A stretch of 64,000 nt of DNA from JAZGGS01 sp963764825 (GTDB taxonomy: Bacteria > Bacteroidota > Ignavibacteria > Ignavibacteriales > Ignavibacteriaceae). The notes under the pieces were generated by a model. It was not told the origin of the DNA. It searched no databases and was given only the letters and a program-made list of their open reading frames with translations. Made by a program: the position numbers and the translations under genes. Within the stretch, counting starts at the first letter, position 1; each line of letters starts with the position of its first letter. The DNA lies in assembly GCA_963764825.1 (NCBI GenBank), contig CAVXUA010000008.1:248001-312000 (forward strand), written 5' to 3'. Positions 20,998 to 33,200 of this stretch are shown here, piece after piece.

Positions 20998-23037
20998 TTG
21001 CCGAAAGAAAAAATACTCGTAACCTCAGCATTGCCGTATGCCAACGGTCCCCTTCATCTTGGACATTTAAGCGGGGCTTACTTACCGGCGGATATTTATG
21101 TACGTTATAAAAGACTGAATGGTGATGATATTATTTACATCTGCGGATCAGATGAACATGGTGTGCCGATTACAATCAGCGCTGATAAAGAAAATGTATC
21201 GCCCCAGGTAATTATAGACCGCTACCACGAAATGAATTACAATGCGTTTAAAAAATTTGGGATGAGTTTTGATAATTATTCCAGAACCAGCTTACCAATC
21301 CATCACGAAACTGCAAAAGAATTCTTCTTGGAATATTATAACAAAGGATTGCTTAAGGAAAAAAAAACACTCCAGTTTTATGATGAAAAAAATAATATGT
21401 TTTTACCCGATAGATACGTTGAAGGCACTTGCCCTAACTGTGGATCTGAAGAAGCTCGCAGCGATGAATGTGAAAACTGCGGTAAACTTTATGAACCATC
21501 GGAATTAAAAAATCCAAAAAGTAAAATAAGCGGTGAGACACCCATACTTAAAGAAACTTCACATTATTATTTTCCGCTTGGCGATTTTCAACCGGAGCTT
21601 GAAAAATATATTGATGAAATGAATGAAAAATATGGCTGGAAAGAGAATGTTTTGCAGTACTGCCGCGGCTGGTTTAAAGATGGGTTTAAGGATAGAGCTG
21701 TAACACGAGATTTAGATTGGGGAGTAAAAGTTCCTTTGGATGAAGCGGCGGGAAAAGTACTTTATGTTTGGTTCGAAGCAGTGCTTGGTTACATTTCCTC
21801 AACAAAAGAATATTCGCAAAAAATTGGCAAACCTGATTTGTGGAAAGAATACTGGCAGGATGAGAAAACCAAATACATTGCTTTTATTGGAAAAGATAAT
21901 GTAGTGTTTCATTGTATAGTTTTTCCGGCGATGCTGAAAGCATGGAATAGTGGAGAAAAAGTAAAATATTGCTTACCTCAAAATGTGCCTGCTAATGAGT
22001 TCCTTAAATTTTGAAGGAAAGAAATTTTCCAAAAGCAGAAATTGGGGAATTGATGCAATCGATTTTCTTGAAAATTTTTCCTGCCGATTCTCTTCGTTAT
22101 ACTCTGGCAGCTAATTTACCGGAAAACAGGGATACAGATTTTCAATGGAAAGAATTTCAAGCTAAAAACAACAGCGAACTCGCAGCAATTTTCGGAAATT
22201 TTATAAATCGTACTTTTACTTTTGCTCATAAACATTTTGATGGTAAGGTTCCTCCGAAAGGTGAACCTTAGCGAGATGGATAAAGAGATGATTAAAACCG
22301 TTTCAGAATATCCGCAAAAAATTTCTGAGTACTTTGAGCGATATAAGTTAAAAGAAGGAACAAATGAAATTATGAATCTTGCACGTGCCGGGAATAAATA
22401 TTTTAATGATTCGGAACCATGGAAAACTGTAAAATCTGATAAAGAAAAATGTGCAACAACAATAAATATTTGCCTGCAAACCATCTACACTTTAGCAGAA
22501 TTATTTGAGCCGGTTGTTCCGTTTTCATCAAAAAAAATATTTAAAATGCTTAATGCTGAAAAAACTGAATGGCAAAAATGTGGTGATGAAAATCTTCCTG
22601 CAGAACATAAACTAAACAAGGCAGAAATTCTTTTTCCGCAAATAGAGGATAAGATGATTGAAAAACAGGTAGAAAAACTTGGTGGTAGTGAATCCAAAAG
22701 CAAAGCTGAGAATCTTATTAGTTATGATGATTTTATGAAAACGGAGCTAAAAGTAGCTGAGGTAATAGAAGCCGAAAAAATTGAAAAAAGCAAGAAGCTC
22801 TTAAAGTTAAAAGTAAAACTGGATTCGGAAGAAAGACAGCTTGTTGCAGGAGTAGCAGAAAGCAATAAACCGGAAGATTTGATAGGTAAAAAAGTTGTGA
22901 TAGTTGCAAATTTAGAGCCGGCTAAGATAATGGGCGTTGAATCCCGTGGTATGATATTGGCTGTTGAAAATGAGAACGGGGAACTGCAAGTTGTTACTGT
23001 TGATAATTCTGTTAGTAACGGAACCCGTGTAAAATGA
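20998..23037 (+). CDS. metG: Methionyl-tRNA synthetase with C-terminal tRNA-binding domain (frameshifted)
   Basis: About 680 residues. The HIGH-type motif is HLGHLSG in ANGPLHLGHLSGAYL. A zinc knuckle has four Cys (CPNCGSEEARSDECENCG). The KMSKS motif is KFSKS and is only readable after a frame change near 22010. Further changes lie near 22075 and 22265. The C-terminal about 110 residues (YDDFMKTELKVAEVIEAEKI onward) form the EMAP/Trbp111-like OB-fold, as in E. coli MetG. The start is a TTG at 20998 (MPKEKILVTSALPYANGP); no ATG fits. The enzyme is essential, so the frame breaks are most likely sequence errors. Confidence 0.93.
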
Positions 23038-23072
23038 AATTAATTGATTTAATATATAACTAAGGAATAGTG

Positions 23073-24803
23073 ATGAAGAAATTAATAATAACTTTTGTTC
23101 TGATGATTTCAGTAACTGGTTTTGCCCAACACCCTGTTGATAAAATTTCAACTTATTTGGATGATGTTCTGAATAATACAATTGAAAATGAAGAAGTGCA
23201 CATCTGGGTTTTCTTTACCGATAAAGGAAATAATCTTACGGAATATTATAACAATCCAACAATGGTTGTAAGCGAAAAATCATTGCAGCGCCGTTCTAAA
23301 GTTCTGGATGCAAACTCACTTATAAGTTTAACCGATCTTCCTGTAAATGAAAATTACGTAGATGAACTGCAGAACTCTGGTTTTAAAATTAAGCATAGAA
23401 CCAAATGGTTAAATGGCGTAAGCGGTTGGGCAACAAAGCAACTGATTGAAGAACTGGCAAATCTTACTTATGTAAAAGAACTGGATATAGTTCAGAAGTA
23501 TAAAACCGATTACTCGGTAGAAGAAGAAGTGAACGAAAACCCCTCGTCGAATAATGAGAATCTTTCAAAACCTGGAAGCATAAATTCATTTAATTATGGA
23601 GATTCATTTACACAGTTGAATCAAATTACAGTTCCTGCTGTACACGATATGGGTTACAACGGGCAGGGAATAACTATCTGCTCAATGGATGCAGGATTTG
23701 ATAATCTTTCCCATGAAGTTTTTAGCTCGATGAATATTATTGCTATGTGGGATTTTGTTGATAACGATCCCGATGTTAGCCAACTTGGTTCTCATGGAAC
23801 AAGTACACTTTCAACATTAGGTGGCTTTAAAGAAGGTCAACTTATCGGACCTGCATTTGGCTCAGATTTTATTCTTGCAAGGACTGAAAATACGGCGAGC
23901 GAAACACCCATCGAAGAAGATAATTGGATAGCAGCAGTTGAATGGGCAGACAGCATAGGCGTCGATGTAACTTCAACTTCTCTTTCATATCTTGATTATG
24001 ATCCCCCACATACAAGTTTAACCTGGGAAGACATGGATGGAAATACTGCAAGAATTACGATTGCAGCGGATTTAGCTGTAAGATGGGGAATCTTTGTTGT
24101 TAATTCAGCAAGCAACAGCGGATGGCATCCCGATCATAATACACTTGGTGCGCCTGCTGATGGCGATAGTGTTATTACTGTAGGCGCTGTCGATGGCGGT
24201 GGGACAAGAGCAAGCTTTAGCAGTGTTGGTCCAACTGTAGATGGCAGGATTAAACCGGATTTAATGGCAATGGGCTCTGGTGTTTATGTTGCAAGATCAT
24301 CATCATCCACGAGTTATGGATTCAGCGGCGGAACTTCATTTAGCTGCCCAATACTTGCTGGTGCTGCTGCACTTATTCTTTCTGTAGATCCTACTTTAAC
24401 ACCAATGGAGCTATTGGATCTTTTAAGGCAAACTGCATCTCAAAGTGCAAACCCAGATCGTTTAATGGGTTGGGGTATTATCAATACGCTGGAAGTAGTT
24501 AACTCGCTTGTTACAACTGCTGAAGGTGATGAAGTACTGGAAGAATTTTATATACTAAGAAACTATCCGAATCCTTTTAATCCTACTACAAAAGTTCAAT
24601 TTTCTGTTCCACAGCAATCTGATGTTAAAATAACTTTACACGATTTGCTGGGAAGGGAATTAGAACTTCTTTTTGATGATAAGGTGGAAGCCGGAATGCA
24701 GGAATTTGTAGTTGATGCCGGAAGCCTTGCTAGCGGCGTTTATCTTGTAAGAATGATTGCCGGAACCTTTAATAAAACTATCAAAATTTCACTGCTAAAG
24801 TAA
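23073..24803 (+). CDS. Secreted subtilisin-like serine protease (S8) with T9SS sorting domain
   Basis: Intact, about 576 residues. A signal peptide (MKKLIITFVLMISVTGFAQ) leads a pro-region. The S8 triad is Asp in ITICSMDAGFDNLS, His in LGSHGTSTLSTLGG and Ser in SGGTSFSCPILAGAAAL; NSASNSGWHP carries the oxyanion Asn. The C-terminus from about residue 490 (ILRNYPNPFNPTTKVQFSV to the end IKISLLK) is a type A T9SS sorting domain, so the protein should be exported through the outer membrane and anchored or released. The ATG at 23073 has AAGGAA 6 bp upstream; a GTG three bases earlier is rejected. A hairpin follows the stop. Confidence 0.92.
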   Translation: MKKLIITFVLMISVTGFAQHPVDKISTYLDDVLNNTIENEEVHIWVFFTDKGNNLTEYYNNPTMVVSEKSLQRRSKVLDANSLISLTDLPVNENYVDELQNSGFKIKHRTKWLNGVSGWATKQLIEELANLTYVKELDIVQKYKTDYSVEEEVNENPSSNNENLSKPGSINSFNYGDSFTQLNQITVPAVHDMGYNGQGITICSMDAGFDNLSHEVFSSMNIIAMWDFVDNDPDVSQLGSHGTSTLSTLGGFKEGQLIGPAFGSDFILARTENTASETPIEEDNWIAAVEWADSIGVDVTSTSLSYLDYDPPHTSLTWEDMDGNTARITIAADLAVRWGIFVVNSASNSGWHPDHNTLGAPADGDSVITVGAVDGGGTRASFSSVGPTVDGRIKPDLMAMGSGVYVARSSSSTSYGFSGGTSFSCPILAGAAALILSVDPTLTPMELLDLLRQTASQSANPDRLMGWGIINTLEVVNSLVTTAEGDEVLEEFYILRNYPNPFNPTTKVQFSVPQQSDVKITLHDLLGRELELLFDDKVEAGMQEFVVDAGSLASGVYLVRMIAGTFNKTIKISLLK

Positions 24804-24809
24804 TATTTC

Positions 24810-24845
24810 GCCTGACCCGGAGTAAAAAAAGTCTTCGGGTCAGGC
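24810..24845 (+). terminator. Hairpin after the subtilase gene
   Basis: A perfect 10-bp inverted repeat (GCCTGACCCG at 24810-24819 and its complement at 24836-24845) with a 16-nt A-rich loop starts 7 bp after the stop. No T tract follows, so it may act as an RNA-stabilising or factor-dependent end rather than a classic intrinsic terminator. Confidence 0.5.
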
Positions 24846-24925
24846 ATTAACTCCCTTGATTTTCAGCTTTCCTATACATAAAATACATAACTCAATTCTA
24901 ATTATTATTTCAGGAGAAAACATAA

Positions 24926-26903
24926 ATGTTACTACGGTATTTTATTTTAATTTCGATTTCATTCCTTTTACTACTAAGTGCTTGCTCTCCGGAGCAATCT
25001 GAAGTAATAGTAGCGGAGTATGGAAAGCATAAAATCAGTATTGATGAATTTGAAAATGCTTATGCAAAAAATGTTGGTAGTTTGGAAATTGCAAAAAACG
25101 CAAGTTCACAAGATTACTATGATTTTATGGACCTCTATGTAAAATTTAAAATGAAGTTGCGTGATGCTGAAGTTAGGGGATATACAGCTGACCCGGAACT
25201 TGAAGATGAACTTACAAATTATCAGAAACAAGTTGGAGTTTCGTATTTAATAGAGAAAGAAATAATTGGACCCGGTATTAATGATCTCTATGAAAAAAGA
25301 AAAGAGGAATTAAGAGTAAGCCATTTAATGATCAGACCTGATTCATCGGGCATAGAAGGAGCCATGGATCATGCCAGATCTATTCTTGATAGCATTAAAA
25401 ATGGTGCATCTTTTGAAGATATGGTTAAAAAATATTCGCAAGATCAATTTTCTGCTCCCAGCGGCGGAGATATATTTTATATTACAGGAGGTTTGCTTCC
25501 AGTTCCCTTTGAAGATGCTATGTATAAAACAAATGCCGGCCAAGTTTACCCGGAAGCAGTAGAAACCAGGTATGGATCTCATCTGATAAAAATTACTGAA
25601 AGAGGACCACGTATACCAAAGATAAAAGCCAGCCATATTCTTGTTAGTTACTTCAATGCTGGAGGAGAAATGGATTCGGCTGCCGCTTTGCTTACAGTAG
25701 ATTCCCTGGTGGCAGAGCTTAAAGCAGGTGTTGATTTTGATGAACTGGTTTTAAAGTATTCTGATGATACAGGCACTAAAAATAAGGGCGGCGATCTTGG
25801 TTTCTTTGAAAGAAGAATGATGGTTAAAGAATTTGATGAAACTGCTTTTAAAATGGAAATTGGTGAAATATCTGAACCTGTACAAACAAATTTTGGTTAC
25901 CATATTATTAAGCTAACCGATAAAATGGAATATCCTTCTTACGAAGAAGATCGTGAAAATTTAAAGACAATGTATGAAAAACAGCGTTACCAGGTTGAAT
26001 ATGATAACGTTATCGATTCTTTAAGAGTTAAATATAATTACACTCTTTATGACGAAACAGTTGATCTGCTTATGGAAAAAAGTGATTCGGTAAGATTTGG
26101 TATGGAATATCCAAACCTTGATCTGGTAAAAGATGAAGTGTTGTTTAGCTATGCAGGAAAAACTGTAACTGCAGGTGAATTTCTTTTTAATGTAAACAGT
26201 GCTGGAACATTTGCAGGCAAACCAATTTTTGTTCGCGATGAAGTGGTAAATGCAGTTAATAAAGTAAGTGAAGATCTTCTAAAAGAAGAAGAAGCTTTAA
26301 ACCTTGATAAAATAAATCCCGAGTTTGCCTCTCTTATGAATGATTACAGGGATGGAATTTATATTTTCAAACTGCAGGAAGAAGAAGTTTGGAATAAGGT
26401 TAAAATTGATAGCGCAAGTGTTTACAATTACTGGAGTGCAAATAAAGAAAATTATTCATTGAACGGAAAGAGTTAGCTTCAGCGAAATATTTTCGATGAA
26501 AGATTCGCTGATTAATTTATATTATGAATCACTGGTAGAAGGTGCTTCATTCGATTCGATTGCTAGCCTTTATACGGAAAGACCTGGGAAAAAAGAGACA
26601 TCAGGTTTTTATGAACTGCAGGATGTTGACTTTTCTGATTTTACAAGAGAAGCAAACAAACTTGAGAATGCTGGTGACTATTCCAAGCCAATTCCATTCT
26701 CCGGCGGCTATTCAATATTTAAGCTTAACGAAAGACAATCCGCCAGGTTAAAAACTTTTGAAGAAGCAAAAGCTGAAGTATCCGGTAAGTACCAGGAGAT
26801 GGAAAGCAGTCGGCTTGAAGAAGAATATATCAATAGTTTAAACACAAGATATAATCCAGTTATATTTTATGATGAACTGGAAAAAGCTTTTAAAAATAAT
26901 TAA
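24926..26903 (+). CDS. PpiC-type peptidyl-prolyl isomerase lipoprotein (one frameshift)
   Basis: About 658 residues. The signal peptide ends LLLLLSACSPEQ, a lipobox. A SurA-like helical N-region is followed by two parvulin domains, near residues 130-230 (ELRVSHLMIRPDSSG, FSAPSGGDIFYITGG, YGSHLIKITERG) and 238-335 (IKASHILVSYFNAGG, GTKNKGGDLGFFERR, FGYHIIKLTDKM). A third helical/parvulin-like region continues after a frame change near 26470 and ends at 26903. Predicted role: periplasmic folding of outer-membrane proteins. AGGAGAAA lies 8 bp before the ATG. It overlaps the next gene by 35 bp, and two more SurA-like genes follow, so this is a foldase operon. Confidence 0.87.
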
Positions 26904-27702
26904 CATAGTATTAACTACTCTTCTTACTGCAGTTCTTATTGCAGGATGCCAGGAGAGCTCAGATAAAACAGAATACGTTGCCCGGGTAAATGATTCTTAT
27001 TTATCCGGGAGCGATCTACTGGAGATTTTAGATTCTTCAAATGTTGATGATGGTTTTAAAACTGAAGTAATCAGAAACTGGATTTTAAAAGAACTTCTCT
27101 ACCAGGAAGCTATTAGCGAGGGAATTCTTAATGAAAGAGATTTTAAGCGTACTCTTGAAAAATCAAAAAAAGAATTAGCTGGCTCACTTCTGCTTAAAAA
27201 TTTCTCTTCTAATGTAATTCTTGATTATCAACCGCAGGAAGTTGAAGAATATTATAACCATAGTAAAAAGGAATTCAGTTTCGGAAGCAATTCCTTCAAA
27301 TTGAACATTGCTACTTTCAGCAATCAAAACAATGCTGTGCAGTTTAGATCTTTGCTTCTTATCAGCGGTTGGGATGAAGCACTAACAAAATATTCCAACG
27401 ATTCGACTTTATTAAAAATTTCAAACGGAATTATTTTAAGCGAGCAGGATATTTACCCGCAAAAACTTGCAAGGATTGTTAACGGGTTACATCCACTTGA
27501 AATTAGCATTGTTATTTCGGATGATGCTGGATATCATACGGTTGCGCAGGTTTTAAATAATTTTAGCAAAGGAACAATTCCCCATTTTGATATCATTAAG
27601 GAATCTGTTGAAGAAAGATTTATAGCGAATAAAAAGAAGCAGTTATTAGATAATTATATAAATGAACTTTATTCCAAAAGCGATATAGAAATAAAAAATT
27701 AG
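26869..27702 (+). CDS. SurA-N-like lipoprotein, divergent PPIase family
   Basis: Intact, 277 residues. The signal peptide VLTTLLTAVLIAGCQES has a clear lipobox Cys. The body starts VARVNDSYLSGSDLLEIL and continues with helices (ILKELLYQEAISEGI) as in the SurA/PpiD N-terminal chaperone domain. A following region (residues about 125-235) aligns in position with a parvulin domain but lacks its conserved GG-D-L-G and F/YGYHI blocks, so isomerase activity is unlikely. Its start overlaps the end of the upstream PPIase gene and the SurA gene begins 7 bp after its stop, so translation of the three is probably coupled. Likely a holdase partner; inferred. Confidence 0.7.
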   Translation: MMNWKKLLKIINIVLTTLLTAVLIAGCQESSDKTEYVARVNDSYLSGSDLLEILDSSNVDDGFKTEVIRNWILKELLYQEAISEGILNERDFKRTLEKSKKELAGSLLLKNFSSNVILDYQPQEVEEYYNHSKKEFSFGSNSFKLNIATFSNQNNAVQFRSLLLISGWDEALTKYSNDSTLLKISNGIILSEQDIYPQKLARIVNGLHPLEISIVISDDAGYHTVAQVLNNFSKGTIPHFDIIKESVEERFIANKKKQLLDNYINELYSKSDIEIKN

Positions 27703-27709
27703 GTAAGTG

Positions 27710-28982
27710 ATGAACATAAAAATAATCCTGTTTGTATTATTTATAACCACAATAACTTTTTCGCAGGAAGTTCTTGATAGAGTTGTTGCGGTAGTTGATA
27801 ACGAAATTATTCTTCAAAGCGAGCTTGATTTTCAATCTTCGTTATTTGCAAGCCAAAGAGGGATTGATCCAAACTCACAGGAATTAAAAGATCAGATCCT
27901 TAAGTCGATGATTGATGAAAAACTTGTTTTTGCACAGGCAGAACTTGATTCGATTGAAGTAACAGAGGAGGAAATAACTCAGCAGATAGATTACCAGATA
28001 CAGGTTTTTCAGCAGCAGTATGGTTCCATAGCTAAAATTGAAGAGATGTATGGAATGAGCATTAAGCAAATAAAACGTGAACTGCGAGATGACGTTCGGA
28101 AAAACTTAATGGTTCAACGATTGCGTGAAAAGAACTTTGCATTTCTGGAAGCCAGCCGCAGAGAGATCGAAGAATTTTTCGAAATTTATAAAGACAGTTT
28201 GGGAATGATTCCGGAAAAGCTGAAAATTTATCACATCTTCAGGAATCCAAAAGCTACAGATAGAATTAAAAACCAGGCAAAAGAAATTAGCTCAATCTTT
28301 ATTAGATTCTATTAAAGGTGGTGCAGATTTTGGTTTGCTGGCAAAACAGTTTTCTGAAGATCCTGGCAGTGCTGTGCAGAGTGGTGATTTAGGATTTGTG
28401 CAAAGAGGTGTTTTCTATCCAGAGTTTGAAGCAGCTGCATTTGCTTTGGAAGACGGCGAACTTTCCGATGTTGTTGAATCTCCCGTTGGGTTTCATATCA
28501 TTCAACTTATGGAGCGTAGGGGTGAATCGATCCATACAAGACATATCTTAATAAAAATTAAAGCCGATGAAGATTCTGACCTGGAAACTATTCAATATCT
28601 TTCCGACTTAAGAGACAGTATTGTTAACGCTAGCGGCGATTTTAAAGCGCTTGCAAAAAAATACAGCGAGGATAAAGAGACTGCTGCGTTTGGTGGCGAA
28701 CTTGGGACTTATTATCTAAACCAGTTGGATAAGCATTTACTGGATGTTGTTTCCAAGTTGAAGCAGGGGGAGATTAGTTTTCCAAGAAGATTGGAATATG
28801 CGCCGGGCACTTATGGCTATCACATTGTTTACCTTGAATCGAGAGTACCACAGCATCCTGCAAGTATTGAAGAAGATTATTCCGAAATTAAACGGCTTGC
28901 TGATGAGATGAAGAAACAAAAAGAATATGATCAGTGGATTGAAAAGCTGAAAGATTCAATCTATTGGGAAGTAAGGATTTAG
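27710..28982 (+). CDS. surA: SurA-type peptidyl-prolyl isomerase (one frameshift)
   Basis: About 424 residues. A signal peptide (IILFVLFITTITFSQ) precedes the SurA signature LDRVVAVVDNEIILQSEL and helices to about residue 170. Two parvulin domains follow: the first across a frame change near 28300 (LKIYHIFRNPK, SAVQSGDLGFVQRG, VGFHIIQLMERRG), the second from IHTRHILIKIKAD through AFGGELGTYYLNQL and TYGYHIVYLESRV. The architecture and length match periplasmic SurA, which escorts outer-membrane beta-barrel proteins to the Bam complex; an Omp85 gene lies elsewhere in this window. The ATG at 27710 is used; a GTG three bases earlier is less likely. Confidence 0.87.
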
Positions 28983-29009
28983 CATCACATCAACAAAAGG
29001 AAATCGAGT

Positions 29010-30040
29010 TTGAAAAATGATCCAACTGGAAAGCAAGATGTTGAATTAGTTAACAAGCTTGCCGGAAAAATTAAAGAAGTTAAAACTGAAATTGCCAAGG
29101 TTATTGTTGGGCAGGAAGAGATTATAGACCAGCTTCTTATCTCCTTGCTTGCAAGAGGGCATTGTTTGTTGGTTGGCGTACCCGGATTGGCAAAAACCCT
29201 CCTTATAAAAACCGTTGCTGAAGTTATGGATCTCCAGTTTAGCCGAATACAGTTTACCCCCGATTTAATGCCAAGCGATATTACAGGAACTGAAATTATT
29301 GAAGAAGACCAGTTAACCAAGAAAAGAGATTTTAAATTTATTTCAGGTCCAATCTTTGCAAATATTATTCTTGCAGATGAAATAAACCGTACGCCTCCTA
29401 AAACACAGGCAGCTCTTCTGGAAGCAATGCAGGAACACAAAGTAACCGCTGCCGGAACAACATATCAACTGCCCGAGCCATTTTTTGTACTTGCAACACA
29501 AAATCCAATTGAGCAGGAAGGAACATATCCTTTACCCGAAGCACAGCTAGACAGGTTTATGTTCAATCTTTGGTTAGATTATCCTTCTTTTAAAGATGAG
29601 ATTAAGATTGTTGAAACTACTACAAGCCAGTACAAAGCAGATCTTAAAAAGGTTTTAAAAGCCGAAGAGATTATTAACTTCCAGCAGCTGGTAAGAAAGG
29701 TTCCGGTTGCAGAAAATGTAATTGAATTTGCAGTTAAAGTTGCAAATATGACCCGACCTTCAAACGGAAACTCACCGCAATTCATTAAAGACTGGATAAC
29801 ATGGGGAGCAGGACCTCGTGCATCACAATATATGATACTTGCCGCCAAAACTAAAGCAATAATTGAAGAACGATATACACCAGAAGAGAGCAATAATTGA
29901 AGAACGATATACACCGAATTGATGATGTAAAAAATGCAATGCTTCCTGTACTTCGTCACCGCATTATTACTAACTTTAGTGCTGAAGCCGAAGGTATAAA
30001 ATCTTTGGATGTTATTGAGAGATTGAGTAAGGAAGTTTAG
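29010..30040 (+). CDS. MoxR-family AAA+ ATPase (frame broken near the 3' end)
   Basis: About 330 residues. Walker A is G-V-P-G-L-A-K-T in LLVGVPGLAKTLLIKT, Walker B is IILADEINRTPPKTQAAL, and VLATQNPIEQEGTYPLPEAQ with LDRFMF are typical MoxR blocks. The start is TTG at 29010. Near 29856-29915 a 26-bp stretch occurs twice with a 34-bp period, which breaks the frame; past it, another one-base change restores IDDVKNAMLPVLRHRI and TNFSAEAEGIKSLDVIERLS to the stop at 30040. MoxR proteins act as chaperone-like ATPases, usually with a DUF58 partner; none follows here. A second copy of this 3' end is at 35773-35896. Confidence 0.87.
29856..29915 (+). repeat. Tandem 26-bp direct repeat inside moxR
   Basis: The same 26 bp occur at 29856-29881 and 29890-29915, separated by AGAAGAGA, a period of 34 bp. 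Because 34 is not a multiple of three the second copy shifts the reading frame. It is either a recent slippage duplication or an assembly error. Confidence 0.85.
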
Positions 30041-30213
30041 TGACATTTCAGTTATTTTTTCCTCGTTAGAATAATTTTTTTTGTTAAGTATTAGTTAATT
30101 GCTATTATTCCCTTAACAATTAATATCTGTTAGTACATATCACATATGTTAATTATCCTACTTTTACAGCACTTTAAATTTCACTTCTTTAATTTAACCC
30201 AATGGGAGGTAAT

Positions 30214-33200
30214 ATGAATAAAAGCAATTTACTTTTTTTCTTTTTGGTTTTGGCTTCTTTATTTTTAATCCAAAACCAAATTTTTGCACAAGGAGTAACC
30301 ACTGCATCTATGAATGGAATTGTTCTGGATACTGAAGGAAATCCATTACCAAGTGCGAACGTAATAGCAGTTCACATACCAACTGGCACTCAATACGGGG
30401 CTTCTACAAGAATCAATGGATTATTTAATCTACTTAATGTTAGGGTGGGTGGCCCTTATACAGTAACAGTTTCATTTGTTGGTTATAATCCTCAAGTACA
30501 GGAAGATGTATTCTTAAACTTGGGTCAAAATTTCAGACTCGAGTTTACATTGGAAAGCGAAGCTGTTACTATTGGGGAGGTTGTAGTAACTGCTGAGCAG
30601 GATGCAGTCTTAAACAGTAACAGAACCGGGGCAGCTACATATATTGATATTGATCAGATACAATCTTTACCAACCATCAAAAGAAGCATTAGGGATCTTA
30701 CAAGATTAGATCCCCGTAGTGACGGTAATTATAGCTTTGGCGGGAAAAACTGGTTGTATAATAACATCTCTATTGACGGCTCTTATTTTAATAACGCATT
30801 TGGTCTGGATGATCCTGCCCCCGGTGGTCAAACCAATTCAGAGCCGATTCCTTTCGACGCCGTCGACCAGGTTCAGGTATCAATTGCTCCTTACGATGTC
30901 CGGCAGGGTGGATTTACCGGAGCTGGTATTAATACCGTAACAAAAAGCGGGACAAATAAACTCCGCGGATCGTTGTATACGTTTTATAGAAATGAGTCAC
31001 TTCTCGGCAATAAAGTTAGTGGTAATGATGTAATTGCCAATCCCGATCTCTCATTTTATCAATCTGGTTTTTCTGTTGGTGGTCCTATAGTTCAAAACAA
31101 ATTATTCTTCTTCATAAATGGAGAGATAGAACGCAGAGAAGATCCGGGGACGAATTTTATAGCCGACGCTGATGGAAATTTGTCATTTGGAGAATCCAGG
31201 GTGAGGGCAGACATAATGAACCAGATCAGAACAAGAATGATGGAAGTTTATGGTTATGATACTGGACCTTATGAGAATTTTATTCATGAAACGTCAAATG
31301 AAAAAATCATTGTTAAGCTGGATTGGAATATTAACGAAAATAACAACCTATCTCTTAGGTATAATAGGCTGGATGCCAGAAGAGATTTGCCACCTCATCC
31401 ATTTGTGCTAAGCACTGGAGGGCGCGGGCCAAATGAAACCAGTTTACCGTTTAGAAATTCAGGCTACGAGATAAATAACAGGTTGAACTCATTTGCCTTA
31501 GAGTTAAACTCGAGAGGCGAGAATTTTGCAAACAGGTTCTTTGCTAGTTATAACAGGTTTCGTGATAATAGAAACCCATTCAGCGAGCCATTCCCAACTA
31601 TTCAGATAAATGTTGAGGGAGTTAATTATACAACATTAGGTCATGAACCATTTTCAATTCATAATATTTTAGACCAGGATGTTTTCCAGGTTACTGACAA
31701 CTTTAGTTATTTTCTTGGAAATCATGTGGTTACAGTGGGATCTAACTTCGAATATTTCAATTTCTTCAACTCCTTTAACATATTCAGGCATGGCGTATTT
31801 TTTCTACCTGATTTTCTGGATTTTATCGGCGGTGCGCAATTCTCATCATTGGAAGATTTCTTTGCACGTACAAATCCTGACAGTGCAAATTTCTATGATT
31901 TTAGATCTGTCGTTACACCAAGCACCGTGCCGTTCAAAGGCGAAAACATTGAAGTTGCACAACTTTCGTTCTATGCCCAGGACGAGTTTCTTGTTTCACC
32001 GGTATTTAACTTAACATTTGGTTTAAGAGTTGACCTGCCTATATATATCACGGAACCGGTAGCCAATCCCTTCTCAACAGGGTTAACCTTACTTGATGAA
32101 AATGATCAACCCGAGACAGTCGATCAGAGTAAACTTCCAGGTGTTCAGCCACTATTTTCGCCAAGGGCTGGATTCAATTGGGATGTAACGGGTGATCGAT
32201 CTACCCAAGTACGCGGCGGTACCGGTATATTTACAGGGCGTTTGCCGTTTGTATGGGTAGGAAACGTTATTTCTAATCCTGGTAATAATCCTAATCTCTA
32301 TCCAAATGTAACCGACCAGGTTGAAACATCGGATGATGCTATACTCCAAACATCCTTCGATTTAAATGGTATGGTTGAAGACTTTAAATGGCCGCAGGTT
32401 TGGAATACAAACATTGCTGTTGATCAGCAACTTGGCGGCGGATTCCTTGGAACGCTTGAATTTGTTTATGGGAAGGATATTAACTCAATTTATGTAAGAA
32501 ATGCTGATCTTGCTCCTCCCCTCCGATACCTTGAAGATGGACGTCCTTTCTTTGGCGGAGATTCGGCAAATGGCAATGGCGCACATGAATTAAATCCTGA
32601 CGGTAAGGCGGGTGTTTATGTTATTGATAATTCAAGTGAAGGATATAATTTCAGTATCACAGCTCAGTTACGTAAAAATTTTGATTTCGGTCTGCGCACT
32701 AGTTTAGCTTATACATATCTAGAGGCCAAAAACCTGTTGAAGTCTACCGAAATTGCTAGCGTATTATGGCAGGAAAATCCAACAAAGGGTGATCCTAATA
32801 AACCAGTTTTAAGTCCTTCTGAATTCGGCAACAGGCATAGAATAACCGGTGGTGCAACATACACTCATGTGTGGTCTGAAAACTATGCAACTCATTTCGG
32901 ATTGTTCTTTGAAGTTGCCGAGGGGAATCGCTTTGCCGGTGCAGGCGGTAACAGGTATTCATATATATATGCAGGAGATGTTAACGGTGACGGTTACAGT
33001 AACGACTTGATATATATCCCCAGAGATCAAAGTGAAATCACTTTTATCCCTTATATTGATGGAAGCGGAAATACGGTTTCAGCTGAAGATCAATGGAATG
33101 CTTTCAATACCTTTATACAGCAGGATGATTATTTGAATGAACACAGAGGTGAAATTGCCGATAGATTTGGTGGTGTAAACCCCTGGTTTTTCAATGTGGA

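Noticed and set aside
24810..24845. Hairpin after the subtilase gene as another copy of the palindromic element
   Set aside because: Its arm GCCTGACCCG differs from CCTGCCTGACGG in core and loop; it is an ordinary post-gene hairpin.
29856..29915. Direct repeats in moxR as a minimal CRISPR-like or regulatory array
   Set aside because: Only two units, lying within coding sequence and encoding the same IIEERYTP peptide; a simple tandem duplication.
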